64,000 nt of DNA from the NCBI GenBank assembly GCA_031270145.1, contig JAISYD010000211.1, forward strand, positions 1-64,000. Reading direction: 5' to 3'. The notes beneath the pieces were generated by a model. That model was not told where the DNA came from. It ran no database searches and saw nothing but the letters and a program-made list of their open reading frames with translations. Position numbers and translations under genes: made by a program. The DNA comes from Planctomycetota bacterium (GTDB lineage Bacteria > Planctomycetota > SZUA-567). Of the stretch, positions 16,725-25,504 are shown piece after piece (positions within the stretch are counted from its first letter, which is position 1; each line of letters begins with the position of its first letter).

Positions 16725-17724
16725 AGCGTTTGCTCCACTCGGCGAGGACGCGGTCGCGTTCGGACGCCGCCTTGGCGAGATCGTTCTTGATGATGAGGGA
16801 CACGGGATCGGCGGGATAGCCTTCGGGTACGGGTAAGCCGCTTTCGATCGACGTGATGGGGTAGATGGACGCGTACATCCTCATAACATCCTCCCCGAGG
16901 GCGAAGTCGAGGAAGGTTTTGGCCGCGTCCTTGATTTTCGCCTTCCTCACCAGGGCATTGGCCTCGAGATCCCAGCCGGCTCCGGAAGCGGGCCACACCG
17001 TTTCCACCGGCTCGCCATTGGCTTTTTGCTTGAGCCCCCGGTAGCCGAAGGAAATTCCTATCACCGCTTCGCCCTGGCCGGCCATCTTGGCCGGTTTCGA
17101 GCCGGAATGGGTGTATTGCATGATGTTTCGGTGCAACTGGTCGAGGTAGTTCCAGGCCTCCCTCTCGCCCATGAGTTGAATGAGGGCGGAGACGGTCAGA
17201 TAGCCGGTACCGGAACTGGCGGGGTTCGGCATGGCGATCAGGCCCTGGTAGGCGGGATTGAGGAGATCGCGGTAGTCCCCGGGCATGGGCAGGCCAAGTT
17301 TTTTCAACTCGATCGTGTTGACGACGATGCCGGTTTCCCAAGCCTTGATCCCGACCCAGGCGGGAGGATTGGCGGCGTCCCGAAGCATGGGGTTCACCTT
17401 TTCCAGGCGTTTCGGGGCATACGGTTCAAGCATGCCCCGCTTTTCGGCCAGGATGAGGCCGGTGGCGGCGAGTCCCCACACCACGTCGGCCCGGGGATTG
17501 TTCTTTTCGGCCAACAGCTTGGCCGTGACGATGCCGGTGGAGTCGCGGACAATCTTGACCTCGATGTCCGGGCGCTGTTTTTTGAACAGTTCGAGGTAGC
17601 CAGGGTACTCGTCGTCCTCCAGGGCGGTGTATACCACGATGGCTTCGCCGGCGGAGGGACGGCCCGCCGGCGCGAGGCAGAACATCGTTCCAAGAACCAA
17701 GGACATCAATACGGTTTTTCGCAT
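16699..17724 (-). CDS. 2-Aminoethylphosphonate ABC transporter, periplasmic binding protein
   Basis: A 341-residue binding protein with a signal peptide ([21 protein letters not shown]...). The mature part begins [21 protein letters not shown] and contains [44 protein letters not shown] and the Y/SGSKPAKM region. These fit the iron(III)/phosphonate binding-protein superfamily. The start at 17724 is chosen for its AAGGAG Shine-Dalgarno and correct signal peptide. An in-frame ATG at 17763 overlaps the phnX stop (ATGA) and would add 13 residues. Substrate assignment rests on context. Confidence 0.87.
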   Translation of the reverse strand: MRKTVLMSLVLGTMFCLAPAGRPSAGEAIVVYTALEDDEYPGYLELFKKQRPDIEVKIVRDSTGIVTAKLLAEKNNPRADVVWGLAATGLILAEKRGMLEPYAPKRLEKVNPMLRDAANPPAWVGIKAWETGIVVNTIELKKLGLPMPGDYRDLLNPAYQGLIAMPNPASSGTGYLTVSALIQLMGEREAWNYLDQLHRNIMQYTHSGSKPAKMAGQGEAVIGISFGYRGLKQKANGEPVETVWPASGAGWDLEANALVRKAKIKDAAKTFLDFALGEDVMRMYASIYPITSIESGLPVPEGYPADPVSLIIKNDLAKAASERDRVLAEWSKRYDGKSESR

Positions 17725-17759
17725 GGCGTTCTCCTTTTTGCGGTCGGGTGGAATAAGCC

Positions 17760-18683
17760 TCATTCGCGAGCGGCAACCGCCGACGCGGTTGGTCGTTCAA
17801 GGGGGGCGATCGATTGGCGATTGTTCCGCGTCCGCCGGCTTTTCGGCGATGGCCCCGGCGACAATCCCGGTTTTTCCGGATGACGTCCCTTCTCGATAGC
17901 CAGGCGCGCGGCCGACAATACGAGCGGCATGTCGGCCAGGGAATCAATCACCATATGCGCCCCGGCTTCAGCCATTTTCCCGCGGACGGGGATAAGGGAC
18001 GCCTCCAGCTCGGCCTTCGTCATTTTTTCAACCGCCCGGCGCGAAAGACCGAGCAGATTGCCGGTCATGGCCACGCCAACCGTCCACACTCCGGCATTGA
18101 GTCCGGCCTCGATGTCGGCGATGGTGTCGCCGATCTTAATGACGGCGGACGGCGGATACGCGTTGGCCGCCTCCATGCAACGGAAGATCATCCACGGCGC
18201 CGGCCGGCCGGCCGGAACCTCGGCGGCGCAGCGGGAAAAATCGAAGGTCAAGCCCCGCCTCTTCGCGGCGGCCAGGACAATGTCCGTCATCGGCCGGTTG
18301 TACCCGGTCGTGGCCGCGACCTTGATCTTTAGCGACCGGCATAGTTCCACCGCCTCCGCCGCGCCGGGAACGACCTCTGAATGGGCCTCCAGCAATTCGG
18401 TTTGGATAGGCATGAATTCCTTGAACAGCATGTCCAGGTCCGCGGCGGTGGAATCGCGGCCGTGTTGCTTTCGCCATTGCGCGGCTATCGGCGGCAGGGA
18501 AAGCATGCGTTCGAGGTGATCGCGCTTGTCCATGCCCATGGGCCCGCGGGTTTCGGCTTCCGAGGCGATCACCCCATGCCGGCCGAAAACTTCGATGAAC
18601 GCCGCGAGGGGGGCCCGGCTGCCATAATCGACGGTGGTGCCGGCCAAGTCGCAGACAACCAGGGAGACGGGGTTGGTTTTCAT
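17760..18683 (-). CDS. phnX: Phosphonoacetaldehyde hydrolase PhnX
   Basis: PhnX cleaves the C-P bond of phosphonoacetaldehyde to acetaldehyde and phosphate, the second step of 2-aminoethylphosphonate breakdown. The 307-residue HAD-family protein has every key residue at the canonical numbering of the Bacillus cereus enzyme: nucleophile Asp12 in [11 protein letters not shown] (with Ala14), Schiff-base Lys53 in [13 protein letters not shown], and metal-binding Asp186 in [23 protein letters not shown] fits the phosphate-binding loop. It carries an extra basic Pro/Ser-rich C-terminal tail of about 40 residues compared with the usual 265-270. The ATG overlaps the phnW stop (ATGA). Confidence 0.95.
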   Translation of the reverse strand: MKTNPVSLVVCDLAGTTVDYGSRAPLAAFIEVFGRHGVIASEAETRGPMGMDKRDHLERMLSLPPIAAQWRKQHGRDSTAADLDMLFKEFMPIQTELLEAHSEVVPGAAEAVELCRSLKIKVAATTGYNRPMTDIVLAAAKRRGLTFDFSRCAAEVPAGRPAPWMIFRCMEAANAYPPSAVIKIGDTIADIEAGLNAGVWTVGVAMTGNLLGLSRRAVEKMTKAELEASLIPVRGKMAEAGAHMVIDSLADMPLVLSAARLAIEKGRHPEKPGLSPGPSPKSRRTRNNRQSIAPLERPTASAVAARE

Positions 18684-19822
18684 TCGGGGATCTTTCCCGG
18701 GGCCATGGCGACGCCCATTTTCGCCAGCGACCTGCGCATGGCGTCGATGAGGCAGGAGACATCGGACGGAGCGATGCGGCCGACGTTGCCGACGCGGAAG
18801 AGATCGGCGTTGTCGACCTTTCCCGGATAAATGACGAAACCGTCGTCCCTGAGGAGGTTGTAGAAATTGTCAAAGGAGAAGGCGGTATTTCGCGGATACC
18901 GGAAGGAGGTTATTATCCAGCCGTGGTCGTCCGGGGCGAGATATTCCTCGAAGCCGAGTTCGGCCATTCCCTCCCTCAGGGTCCGGCAATTCCGGCGGTA
19001 GCGCTTCATCCGGGCCTCCACGCCTCCCTCCGCCTCCAGTTCGAGAAGCGCCCGATGGAAGGCGAGGACGGCGTGGACGGGGGGCGTGTAGCGGAACTGC
19101 CCGTTCCTCCGCATGTCCTCGTTTTGCGCGTGCAAATCCAGGCACAGGCTGCGGGCATTGCCGGCGCTGGCCGCCAGGGCCTTGTTCTCGACTATGACGA
19201 AGGAGAACCCGGGCACGCCCTCGACGCATTTGTTGGCCGAGGAGACGAGCCAGCGGATATCCCACTTGTCAATCTTTATCTCCGCCGCCCCGAAGCTGGA
19301 CATGGCGTCGACGATGAAGACGCGCTTCCGCTTGGAGACGATTTTGCCGACCTCCTTGACCGGGTTGAAAATGCCGGACGCCGTTTCGCAATGGACCATG
19401 GCCACGTGGGTGATGCCGTCGTCGTTTTTCAGCCTTTCCCCGACGTCCTCCGGCTTGACGGGGGCGTTTTCCGGATAGTCCAGCGTTTCCACCGGCATGT
19501 TCATGACCCGGGCCATATCGGAGATGCGTTTGCCGTAGGCGCCGTTGATTGCGACCAAAAGCTTGCCACCCTTTTTGGGAACGGCGCAACCGACGGCCGC
19601 CTCCACGCCCATGCTGCCGCAGCCTTGCATCAGGACAACGGTGTATTTGTCCCCGTCCACCTCCGCCAGATCGAGAAGCCGTTTTTTGACGTCGAGGACG
19701 ATTTTCAGGAAATCGGCGTCCCGGGCGCCGAGATCGCGCAACATGGCCGTCTTCACCGCCGGACTGGTGGTCAAGGGGCCGGGGGTGAACAATATCTTGT
19801 CCTTCCATGACTCGCGCGGCAT
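18680..19822 (-). CDS. phnW: 2-Aminoethylphosphonate-pyruvate transaminase PhnW
   Basis: PhnW moves the amino group of 2-aminoethylphosphonate to pyruvate, giving phosphonoacetaldehyde and alanine. The 380-residue fold-type I aminotransferase shows ILFTPGPLTTSPAVKTAMLRDLG at the start, QGCGSMGVEAAVG, VDAMSSFGAAE with the PLP-binding Asp172, and the PLP lysine Lys198 in SANKCVEGVPGFSFVI. The ATG at 19822 has GGGAGG 10 bases upstream. The frame stays open to 19960, but that extension lacks family sequence. It is the first gene of a five-gene operon and supplies the substrate of PhnX. Confidence 0.95.
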   Translation of the reverse strand: MPRESWKDKILFTPGPLTTSPAVKTAMLRDLGARDADFLKIVLDVKKRLLDLAEVDGDKYTVVLMQGCGSMGVEAAVGCAVPKKGGKLLVAINGAYGKRISDMARVMNMPVETLDYPENAPVKPEDVGERLKNDDGITHVAMVHCETASGIFNPVKEVGKIVSKRKRVFIVDAMSSFGAAEIKIDKWDIRWLVSSANKCVEGVPGFSFVIVENKALAASAGNARSLCLDLHAQNEDMRRNGQFRYTPPVHAVLAFHRALLELEAEGGVEARMKRYRRNCRTLREGMAELGFEEYLAPDDHGWIITSFRYPRNTAFSFDNFYNLLRDDGFVIYPGKVDNADLFRVGNVGRIAPSDVSCLIDAMRRSLAKMGVAMAPGKIPE

Positions 19823-20188
19823 GGCGATTGACCTCCCTTGGGGGAACACCGGTCCCGTATCGGCGCCGGATCGTATTTGGACCACGAGCGGGAGTATATC
19901 CCCGATTGTTGGAAAATTATGAGGATAGGGTTGGAAACGCGTTATTTCCGATCTCCGCAACGAGGGCGGATTTTTCCCGGATGCGGTTCAATCCGCCGGG
20001 AGTTTCCCGGCGATCCTTTTCCCGGCGTCGTCCCGCCCTTGCCGAAGCCCCGCCTTCAGGCTTCGCCGCCGGGATTAATTATGGCAATTTGAACGCCGTT
20101 TTGGCCGACAAATAATAAGGGAACCTCATACGGTCTTTTGGATGTTCCCCAAGCATCTCCATTCCGTCGGGAAGGGAACTATAAGTCC
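19823..20188. other. 366-bp divergent intergenic region (phnW / LolC-like)
   Basis: No gene is seen. Two hairpins are visible: GGCGGATT...AATCCGCC (19965-19997) and GAAGCC...GGCTTC (about 20044-20064). A plausible promoter for the rightward lol-like genes is at 20089-20116. The promoter of the leftward phosphonate operon must lie here too, but no convincing -35/-10 pair was found on the minus strand. The inverted-repeat mirror partner begins beyond this region, at 20381. Confidence 0.5.
20089..20116 (+). promoter_or_regulatory. Putative sigma-70 promoter for the LolC/D-lipoprotein operon
   Basis: TTGAAC (20089-20094) and AATAAT (20111-20116) are separated by 16 bases; the -10 differs from TATAAT at one base. 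The predicted transcript would start near 20123, leaving a leader of about 65 bases before the ATG at 20189. Confidence 0.4.
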
Positions 20189-21577
20189 ATGCCGTATTTC
20201 CGCCTCGCTTGGCGGTACGCTGTCCGCCGCCCGGTAAATTTTATCGCCGTGCTGGCCATCGGCCTGGCCCTGGCGGTGCAAATCGTCGCCATGGCGGTGT
20301 TGGACGGCATGCTGGCGGATTTGGAGCAGCGCCTCATGAATCTGGGCGAACAGGTGACGGTCAGGCCGGAAGGCGGCTTGCTGGACAAGGCCGATTTCTC
20401 GAGGGCGGCCGGAGCCGTGGAAAGCCTGGACGGGGTTCTGGCGGTGACCCCCCTGATTCAGAAGGCGGGCTTCCTGAAGTCCGGCGGCGGCGCCGAATAC
20501 GTCTGGGTCCAGGGAATCGATTTGGCGTCCGAATTGGCCCACAGCTCCCTGGCCAGGCACCTTATTTCCTATAAGCCATCCCGGGCGAATCCGGCTTGGG
20601 GGACTACTGGCCCCAGGCCCGGCCTGTTCATGGGAGAACAACTGGCCCGGCGCCTTCAGGCGGCTCCGGGGAGCGAGATCGAGCTTTTTTACGCCGAGCG
20701 GAACCCGGACGGCGGCTTGACCGCCAGATCCCGCGCTTTTGAAATCGTGTCCCTGTTCCGGAGCGGCAGCTTTGAAAAGGACAATTACGGCGTCTATATT
20801 CCCATCGGGGAAGCCGGAAAATTTTACCACGCCGCCGATTATCCGGACGCGGAATCCCGGGTGGAAATTTTGGTCGCCTGGCTGGAAAATCCCGCCCTGG
20901 CCGACGAACTGGAATCGGACATCGTCCGGGCCGCGCGGCTGGCTCTGGCCGGAACCGGGCCGGAAGGGCCGGTCCTGGTCTCGAATACCTGGCAAAAGCG
21001 CTGGGGCGAAATCGCCCGGGGCATGAAACATGAAAACAACCTGATGGAATTGGTGTTGTTTCTGAACGACGGGGCCGGCGGCTTTTGCGTCTTCGCCATT
21101 TTGGTCACCCTGGTCAGCCGGCGTCTCCGGGACGTCGGCCTGCTCCGCTGCCTGGGAGCCACCCGCCTGGGGGTGATGACGGTTTTCCTTTGCGTGGGAT
21201 TGCTGCTCGGCGCCGCCGGGGGGCTGCTGGGGGGAATCCTGGGGACTTTCCTCGCCGGTCCGCTGAGAAGCGAAAATGTCGGCGGAAACAGGCGCCTGGC
21301 CGCCGGCGGGGCCGTGACGGCTCCTCTTTCCGGCCTGGAAACGGCGGCCGGAAGGCGCCCCCGCATAGACGTCTACTATGAAAGAATCACCGGCCAGCCG
21401 CTGTATCCCCCCCGCCTGTTCGGCCTGGCCGGGGAGGCCGGCCTGCCGCTGGTAATCCACCCCTGGAAACTGGCGCTGTATTTCGGGGCCGCCGTATTGG
21501 TTTCCGTGCTGGCGGCCGGCTACCCGGCCGCCTGGGCCGCTTGCCGGGAGCCCATGTCGGCCCTGCGCGAGGATTGA
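20189..21577 (+). CDS. LolC/LolE-like ABC transporter permease (FtsX/MacB fold)
   Basis: A 462-residue inner-membrane protein with an N-terminal helix (NFIAVLAIGLALAVQIVAMAVLDGM), a large periplasmic domain (about residues 45-285) and three C-terminal helices. The latter include the FtsX pattern VTLVSRRLRDVGLLRCLGATRLGVMTVFLCVGLLLG and a final VLVSVLAAGYPAAWAACREPMSALRED. With the adjacent LolD-type ATPase it should form a complex acting on lipoproteins or other envelope substrates. Only one permease gene is present, so it may be a homodimer. The start is the ATG at 20189, with GGAAGGGA upstream. The first 192 bases lie outside the mirrored region. Confidence 0.85.
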   Translation: MPYFRLAWRYAVRRPVNFIAVLAIGLALAVQIVAMAVLDGMLADLEQRLMNLGEQVTVRPEGGLLDKADFSRAAGAVESLDGVLAVTPLIQKAGFLKSGGGAEYVWVQGIDLASELAHSSLARHLISYKPSRANPAWGTTGPRPGLFMGEQLARRLQAAPGSEIELFYAERNPDGGLTARSRAFEIVSLFRSGSFEKDNYGVYIPIGEAGKFYHAADYPDAESRVEILVAWLENPALADELESDIVRAARLALAGTGPEGPVLVSNTWQKRWGEIARGMKHENNLMELVLFLNDGAGGFCVFAILVTLVSRRLRDVGLLRCLGATRLGVMTVFLCVGLLLGAAGGLLGGILGTFLAGPLRSENVGGNRRLAAGGAVTAPLSGLETAAGRRPRIDVYYERITGQPLYPPRLFGLAGEAGLPLVIHPWKLALYFGAAVLVSVLAAGYPAAWAACREPMSALRED

Positions 21578-21578
21578 A

Positions 21579-22280
21579 ATGGCGGGAAACGTCCTGGAAG
21601 CCGAAAAACTTTCCAAAACCTACCGCGACGGGGAGAAGAGGCTCCCGGTCCTGCGCGATCTCGACCTGGCGGTGGCGGAGGGCGAGGTGATCGCCATTGT
21701 CGGGCGCAGCGGCTCGGGGAAAACCACCCTCCTCAACCTGTGCGGGCTTCTTGACCGGCCCGATACCGGGGAAATACGTCTGCGCGGCCTTCCCGCCTCC
21801 CGGCTGCCGGATTCCCGGCGGACCGCCCTTAGGGGACGGGAAATCGGCTTTGTTTTTCAAAACTACCATCTGCTTCCCGATTTTTCCGTGCTGGAAAACG
21901 TCATGCTAGGCGCCGCGCTCAGCGGGTTGGGCATGGGGGGGCGGAGCCGCCGGGGCGCCCTTGATTGGTTGGAACGCCTGGGACTGTCCGGGCGTCGGGA
22001 TCACCGCCCTTCCCAGTTGTCCGGGGGCGAGAGGCAACGGGCGGCCATCGCCCGGGCGCTTCTGCCCGGCCCCGGATTGTTGTTGTGCGACGAGCCGACC
22101 GGCAATCTGGACGCCGATACCGGGGAGGAGGTGTCGGCCTGGCTGTGGCGGATGGTGGGGGAGGCCGGCATGGCCGTGATTGTCGTCACCCATGAATCGG
22201 CCCTGGCCGCCAGGGCCGATCGGATTTTCCGGCTGGAAGCCGGCCGGCTGGCGGCGGTGGCGAGGGCGGGGGGGATTTGA
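21579..22280 (+). CDS. LolD-like ABC transporter ATP-binding protein
   Basis: A 233-residue ATPase of the LolD/MacB group. It has Walker A GRSGSGKTT (42-50), the Q-loop in GFVFQNYHLLPDFSVLENVML (about 90-110), signature LSGGERQR (147-154) and Walker B with the typical LCDEPTGNLDADTG (about 169-182). It starts one base after the permease stop. Its TGA lies 38 bases before the chosen start of the lipoprotein gene. A permease-ATPase-lipoprotein order suggests the ABC pair handles that lipoprotein or a complex containing it; this is inference. Confidence 0.9.
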   Translation: MAGNVLEAEKLSKTYRDGEKRLPVLRDLDLAVAEGEVIAIVGRSGSGKTTLLNLCGLLDRPDTGEIRLRGLPASRLPDSRRTALRGREIGFVFQNYHLLPDFSVLENVMLGAALSGLGMGGRSRRGALDWLERLGLSGRRDHRPSQLSGGERQRAAIARALLPGPGLLLCDEPTGNLDADTGEEVSAWLWRMVGEAGMAVIVVTHESALAARADRIFRLEAGRLAAVARAGGI

Positions 22281-22318
22281 AGCCTCCGGAAATGGTCGGG
22301 GCTGGGAAAGGCGCGGAT

Positions 22319-24265
22319 ATGGCGGGCAAGCTTGGGGAAATTCTGTTTGGTTACGGACGCGGCCGGGCGGGTTCGATTGCCGCCGGTCTGGCCGTCCTGG
22401 CGCTGGCTCCGCTGATTGGCGGCTGCGACGAGCGGCTGTTCAGTTACCGGACCGGCGACGGCCCCCCTCCGGCTTCCCAAAAGGTCCTTATCCTGCCGTT
22501 CCTGGACACCCGCACCTTCGTGGATCCCGGGGACGCCCATAAGGACGATTTAGGCGAACACGCCCGGGAAATTTTCGCTTCCGCCCTGCGGAGCAGCAAA
22601 TTCGGCCCGGCGGTGGAAATACTGGCGCCGCCCTTGCCGCGCCGGGAAGCTTCCCTCACCAATGCCCAAGCCGCTGAAATCGGCCGCCGGCAGGGGGCGG
22701 ATTTGGTTGTGGCCGGGCAGATTTTCAGTTTTACCGGCACCAGGGCCGCCAGCATACCTTCCCGGGCCGGAATGTTTGTCCGGGTGATCGACGCCGACCG
22801 GGGGGTGCTGCTGTTTGTGGGAGACAACTACCAGGCGGCGGCCATGCCCGGCGCCGCCGGCGGCCGGGAGCGCCAGGCTCGGGCCGTGGCGGCGAGGATA
22901 ATCGACGGCTTCTTTCAACGGACGGCGGCTTCCCTGTCGCGCCTGGGATTTTCTTCCGACCAAGCCCTGGCTTCCCTTATAGCCGGGCGATACCGGAATG
23001 AGCCGGCGAAAGAGGATTATCCCGGAGAGGGCGAAGCCGACCCACCCCTGCCGATGCCGCCGCCGTTTCTGGAATCGGAAAGGGAGGAAGAAGTTACGGA
23101 TCCGGGGATCGCGGCCGAAAGCGGCCCGATCCCGGAATCCGGGGATGCCGCGACGGTCGCCGAAACCGGCGGCGGCGAGTCCGGAGCGGAGGAGGAGGCG
23201 GAAGAACGGTTCGAGGCGGGGGCGGACGATTCGCCGTCGCCGGCCGATATTGGGGAACTTGACGAACTGGCTCTCCGGCTTACCGGGGACGATTTGGCGG
23301 CCGACATATTTGCCGAAGGCGAAGAACTATTGGCCGAAGCGCTGGCTTTTCGGCCGGTGGTGATCGGCTCCGGCCGGACGGCCGAGACGGCGGCCGGCGA
23401 ATCGGAGTCCCTGGCGGAAACCATCGGACCGCCTGATTCGCCGGAACCGGGAGGGCCGGAGGCTTTGAAGGCGAATCCGGAGGGTCTCGATTCCGCCCCG
23501 GAGATTTCGCCGGCGGAAATCGCGGCGGAAAATCCTTCGGTCGCGGAAACGCTTTACGCCGATGGTCCGGTGGTCAGTCTTCCCCTTGTTTCGGAACAGC
23601 CATGGCTGGCAAGCGGGGACCCGCGGACGGCGGCCCGGGCGTCGAAGGAATTGGGGGGGAAGGAAGTCGGGGTTTTGTTGCTTCCCTACCATGATCGCGA
23701 CAATCCCAACAATCTCATCGCCGCGACCGGGGGAGGGGAGGTGGTGACCGGGGTTTTCGGAGCCGGACTGTCCGGGGTTTCCGGCCTCCGGTTGCTGTGG
23801 GACGCCACCGGCCAGGCCACCCATGACCAATTGCTCAGTCCGGACGAGGCGGTGCGCATGGGCCGGATTGCCGGAGCCGATTTCGTTGTCCGGGGGCAGG
23901 TGGTTGAATTCCGCCGTTCCCAGTCGGTTCCCAGCCTTTATTCGGCGGTCATTTCCACCGCCATCCTGGCGGCGCAAATCATGTTCGCCGAAATGACCGG
24001 GGTCGATGTGGCGACCGAGGTTTACCGGGTCTCCGACGGCCGCTGCGTAGTTTCGCGCCGGGATCGGGCTCAGCAGAAATATGTGGTGCAGGCGGAAAAA
24101 ACCGTACGCCGGATAACGGCCGGCGTTGTCGCCGGCCTGGCGGAGGTTTTCCGGGAAGAGGATCCCCCGGAGATGGATCCCCTGATCGATACCCTTCTCC
24201 CGGTGACGGTTTTCACCAATCCCCGCCGGGGGAGGCCGGCGGAGGAATTCCCGGCGGCCAATTGA
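22319..24265 (+). CDS. Large lipoprotein with two TolB-N/CsgG-like domains and an acidic linker
   Basis: About 648 residues. The N-terminus is a lipoprotein signal ending in LIGGC, the cysteine being residue 36 with the ATG at 22319 (GGGAAAGG upstream). Two related domains are visible: VLILPFLDTRTFVDPGD ... GADLVVAGQIFSF near the N-terminus and VGVLLLPYHDRDNPNN ... GADFVVRGQVVEFR near the C-terminus. Between them lies about 190 residues of Glu/Ala/Pro-rich, probably disordered sequence. This resembles periplasmic proteins of the TolB N-terminal/CsgG/LpoB fold, but no exact family is claimed. A TTG at 22277 overlapping the lolD stop and an ATG at 22292 are alternative starts. Confidence 0.7.
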   Translation: MAGKLGEILFGYGRGRAGSIAAGLAVLALAPLIGGCDERLFSYRTGDGPPPASQKVLILPFLDTRTFVDPGDAHKDDLGEHAREIFASALRSSKFGPAVEILAPPLPRREASLTNAQAAEIGRRQGADLVVAGQIFSFTGTRAASIPSRAGMFVRVIDADRGVLLFVGDNYQAAAMPGAAGGRERQARAVAARIIDGFFQRTAASLSRLGFSSDQALASLIAGRYRNEPAKEDYPGEGEADPPLPMPPPFLESEREEEVTDPGIAAESGPIPESGDAATVAETGGGESGAEEEAEERFEAGADDSPSPADIGELDELALRLTGDDLAADIFAEGEELLAEALAFRPVVIGSGRTAETAAGESESLAETIGPPDSPEPGGPEALKANPEGLDSAPEISPAEIAAENPSVAETLYADGPVVSLPLVSEQPWLASGDPRTAARASKELGGKEVGVLLLPYHDRDNPNNLIAATGGGEVVTGVFGAGLSGVSGLRLLWDATGQATHDQLLSPDEAVRMGRIAGADFVVRGQVVEFRRSQSVPSLYSAVISTAILAAQIMFAEMTGVDVATEVYRVSDGRCVVSRRDRAQQKYVVQAEKTVRRITAGVVAGLAEVFREEDPPEMDPLIDTLLPVTVFTNPRRGRPAEEFPAAN

Positions 24266-24268
24266 GGG

Positions 24269-25363
24269 TCAAGCGGTTGTTTCGCCGCGCGCGGTTCCCT
24301 CCAGGCGTTTGCTTATGAAGGCGGCAACGGCCGGCCCGGTTAGAAGCACAAAAATGAAACGGCCGGTTTGAACCGCCATGACCAGGGGCACGTCTCCCCC
24401 GATCGAGGCGGTGATGATGGCTACGGTATCCATGCCTCCGGGACAGGAGGCCAAGAGGGCGGTCAGGGGATCGATGCCCGCCGCGGCCACGAAAATCCAG
24501 GCCAGGATTCCGCAAGCCGCTATCATGGCGAGGATGGTGGCCAAAATGCGGGAAAAGGCGTGCAGGGCATAGGACACGATGGAACGGGTGAAGCGCATGC
24601 CCACGTTCCAACCCACCACGCAATAGGACGCGGCGTAAAGTTGCCAAGGCAGGCGCAGGGGGCCCAGCCCGGCGGCGGCGAGAAAGGGAAGCACTAGTAT
24701 CGGCAATAGCATCGGTCCCGACGGGAAATGGCACAAACCGCGCAGGAATGTTCCCGCAACCGCCAATCCCAAGGCCAGGAATATGGAGCCGGGATCGAAA
24801 ATTTCCGCCGCCCGTTCCGGGGGCGAGGCGGCTATGGCTATGTCCCAAACCAGCGGCAGGGTGGTGGCGAACAGGGTGACCGTCAGTACCCGCAAATATT
24901 GCATGAAGGCGACCAGCCGGGAATCGGCGCCGAAATTTTCCGACATCAAGGTCATCAGCAGGGCCGCTCCGGGCGAAGTGCCCCAGATGGCGGTGGATCC
25001 CGGCAATATCCGGGTCCTGGCCAGAAGCCAGCCCAGGAAGGTGCTTATCGCCGACACCGACAGCACCATGGAGATGAAAAATGGCCAGTTTCGCCCGATG
25101 GTGTCCAGGGTCGCCGGGGAGATTGAGCCCGCCACCAGGCAGCCGACCATTCCCTGGGCCAGGGAAAAGGCGATTCCCGGCGTTTGTATTTGGCCTTCCG
25201 CCAGGGCCATGACGATTGCCGCCCCCATGGCCCCCATGAGGATGCCGGCCGGCAGCCGCAGCGAAACCAGTATAAAGGAAAAAATCAGGGTCAGTCCGGC
25301 CAGCAAGGCCCAGCGCAGCCGGGCGGGAAGGCGGGAAAAATCAAGTCGCTCAAGAAATTTCAT
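24269..25363 (-). CDS. AbrB-family integral membrane protein
   Basis: A 364-residue protein of about ten helices, matching the AbrB/ammonia-monooxygenase-like membrane family. It has duplicated segments such as LPAGILMGAMGAAIVMA and PGSTAIWGTSPGAALLMTLMSENFGADSRLVAFMQYLRVL, then SCPGGMDTVAIITASIGGDVPLVMAVQTGRFIFVLLTGP. Members are thought to be transporters or regulators of unknown substrate. It converges on the lipoprotein gene with only 3 bases between stop codons, so no room for a terminator exists there. Confidence 0.88.
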   Translation of the reverse strand: MKFLERLDFSRLPARLRWALLAGLTLIFSFILVSLRLPAGILMGAMGAAIVMALAEGQIQTPGIAFSLAQGMVGCLVAGSISPATLDTIGRNWPFFISMVLSVSAISTFLGWLLARTRILPGSTAIWGTSPGAALLMTLMSENFGADSRLVAFMQYLRVLTVTLFATTLPLVWDIAIAASPPERAAEIFDPGSIFLALGLAVAGTFLRGLCHFPSGPMLLPILVLPFLAAAGLGPLRLPWQLYAASYCVVGWNVGMRFTRSIVSYALHAFSRILATILAMIAACGILAWIFVAAAGIDPLTALLASCPGGMDTVAIITASIGGDVPLVMAVQTGRFIFVLLTGPAVAAFISKRLEGTARGETTA

Positions 25364-25404
25364 GCCGCGCCTCCCAAACTGGCGGCGCCGGACTCAACAT
25401 CGGA

Positions 25405-25455
25405 GGATTTTAAAGGAAATCAAGCGGGGGTTTGGTTCGATTTCTTTAAAAGTCC
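25405..25455. repeat. Interspersed hairpin repeat (TTTAAAGGAAATC type)
   Basis: The left arm GGATTTTAAAGGAAATC pairs with GATTTCTTTAAAAGTCC (each arm carries one base the other lacks) around a loop of about 17 bases containing AAGCGGGGGTTTGG. It lies between two minus-strand genes, 50 bases beyond the dehydrogenase stop, so it could also act as a 3'-end structure. Confidence 0.7.
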
Positions 25456-25504
25456 ACCACCCGGCAAGGTGGCAATTGTTTCACAAGCCCGCCTGGAACC
25501 GGCT

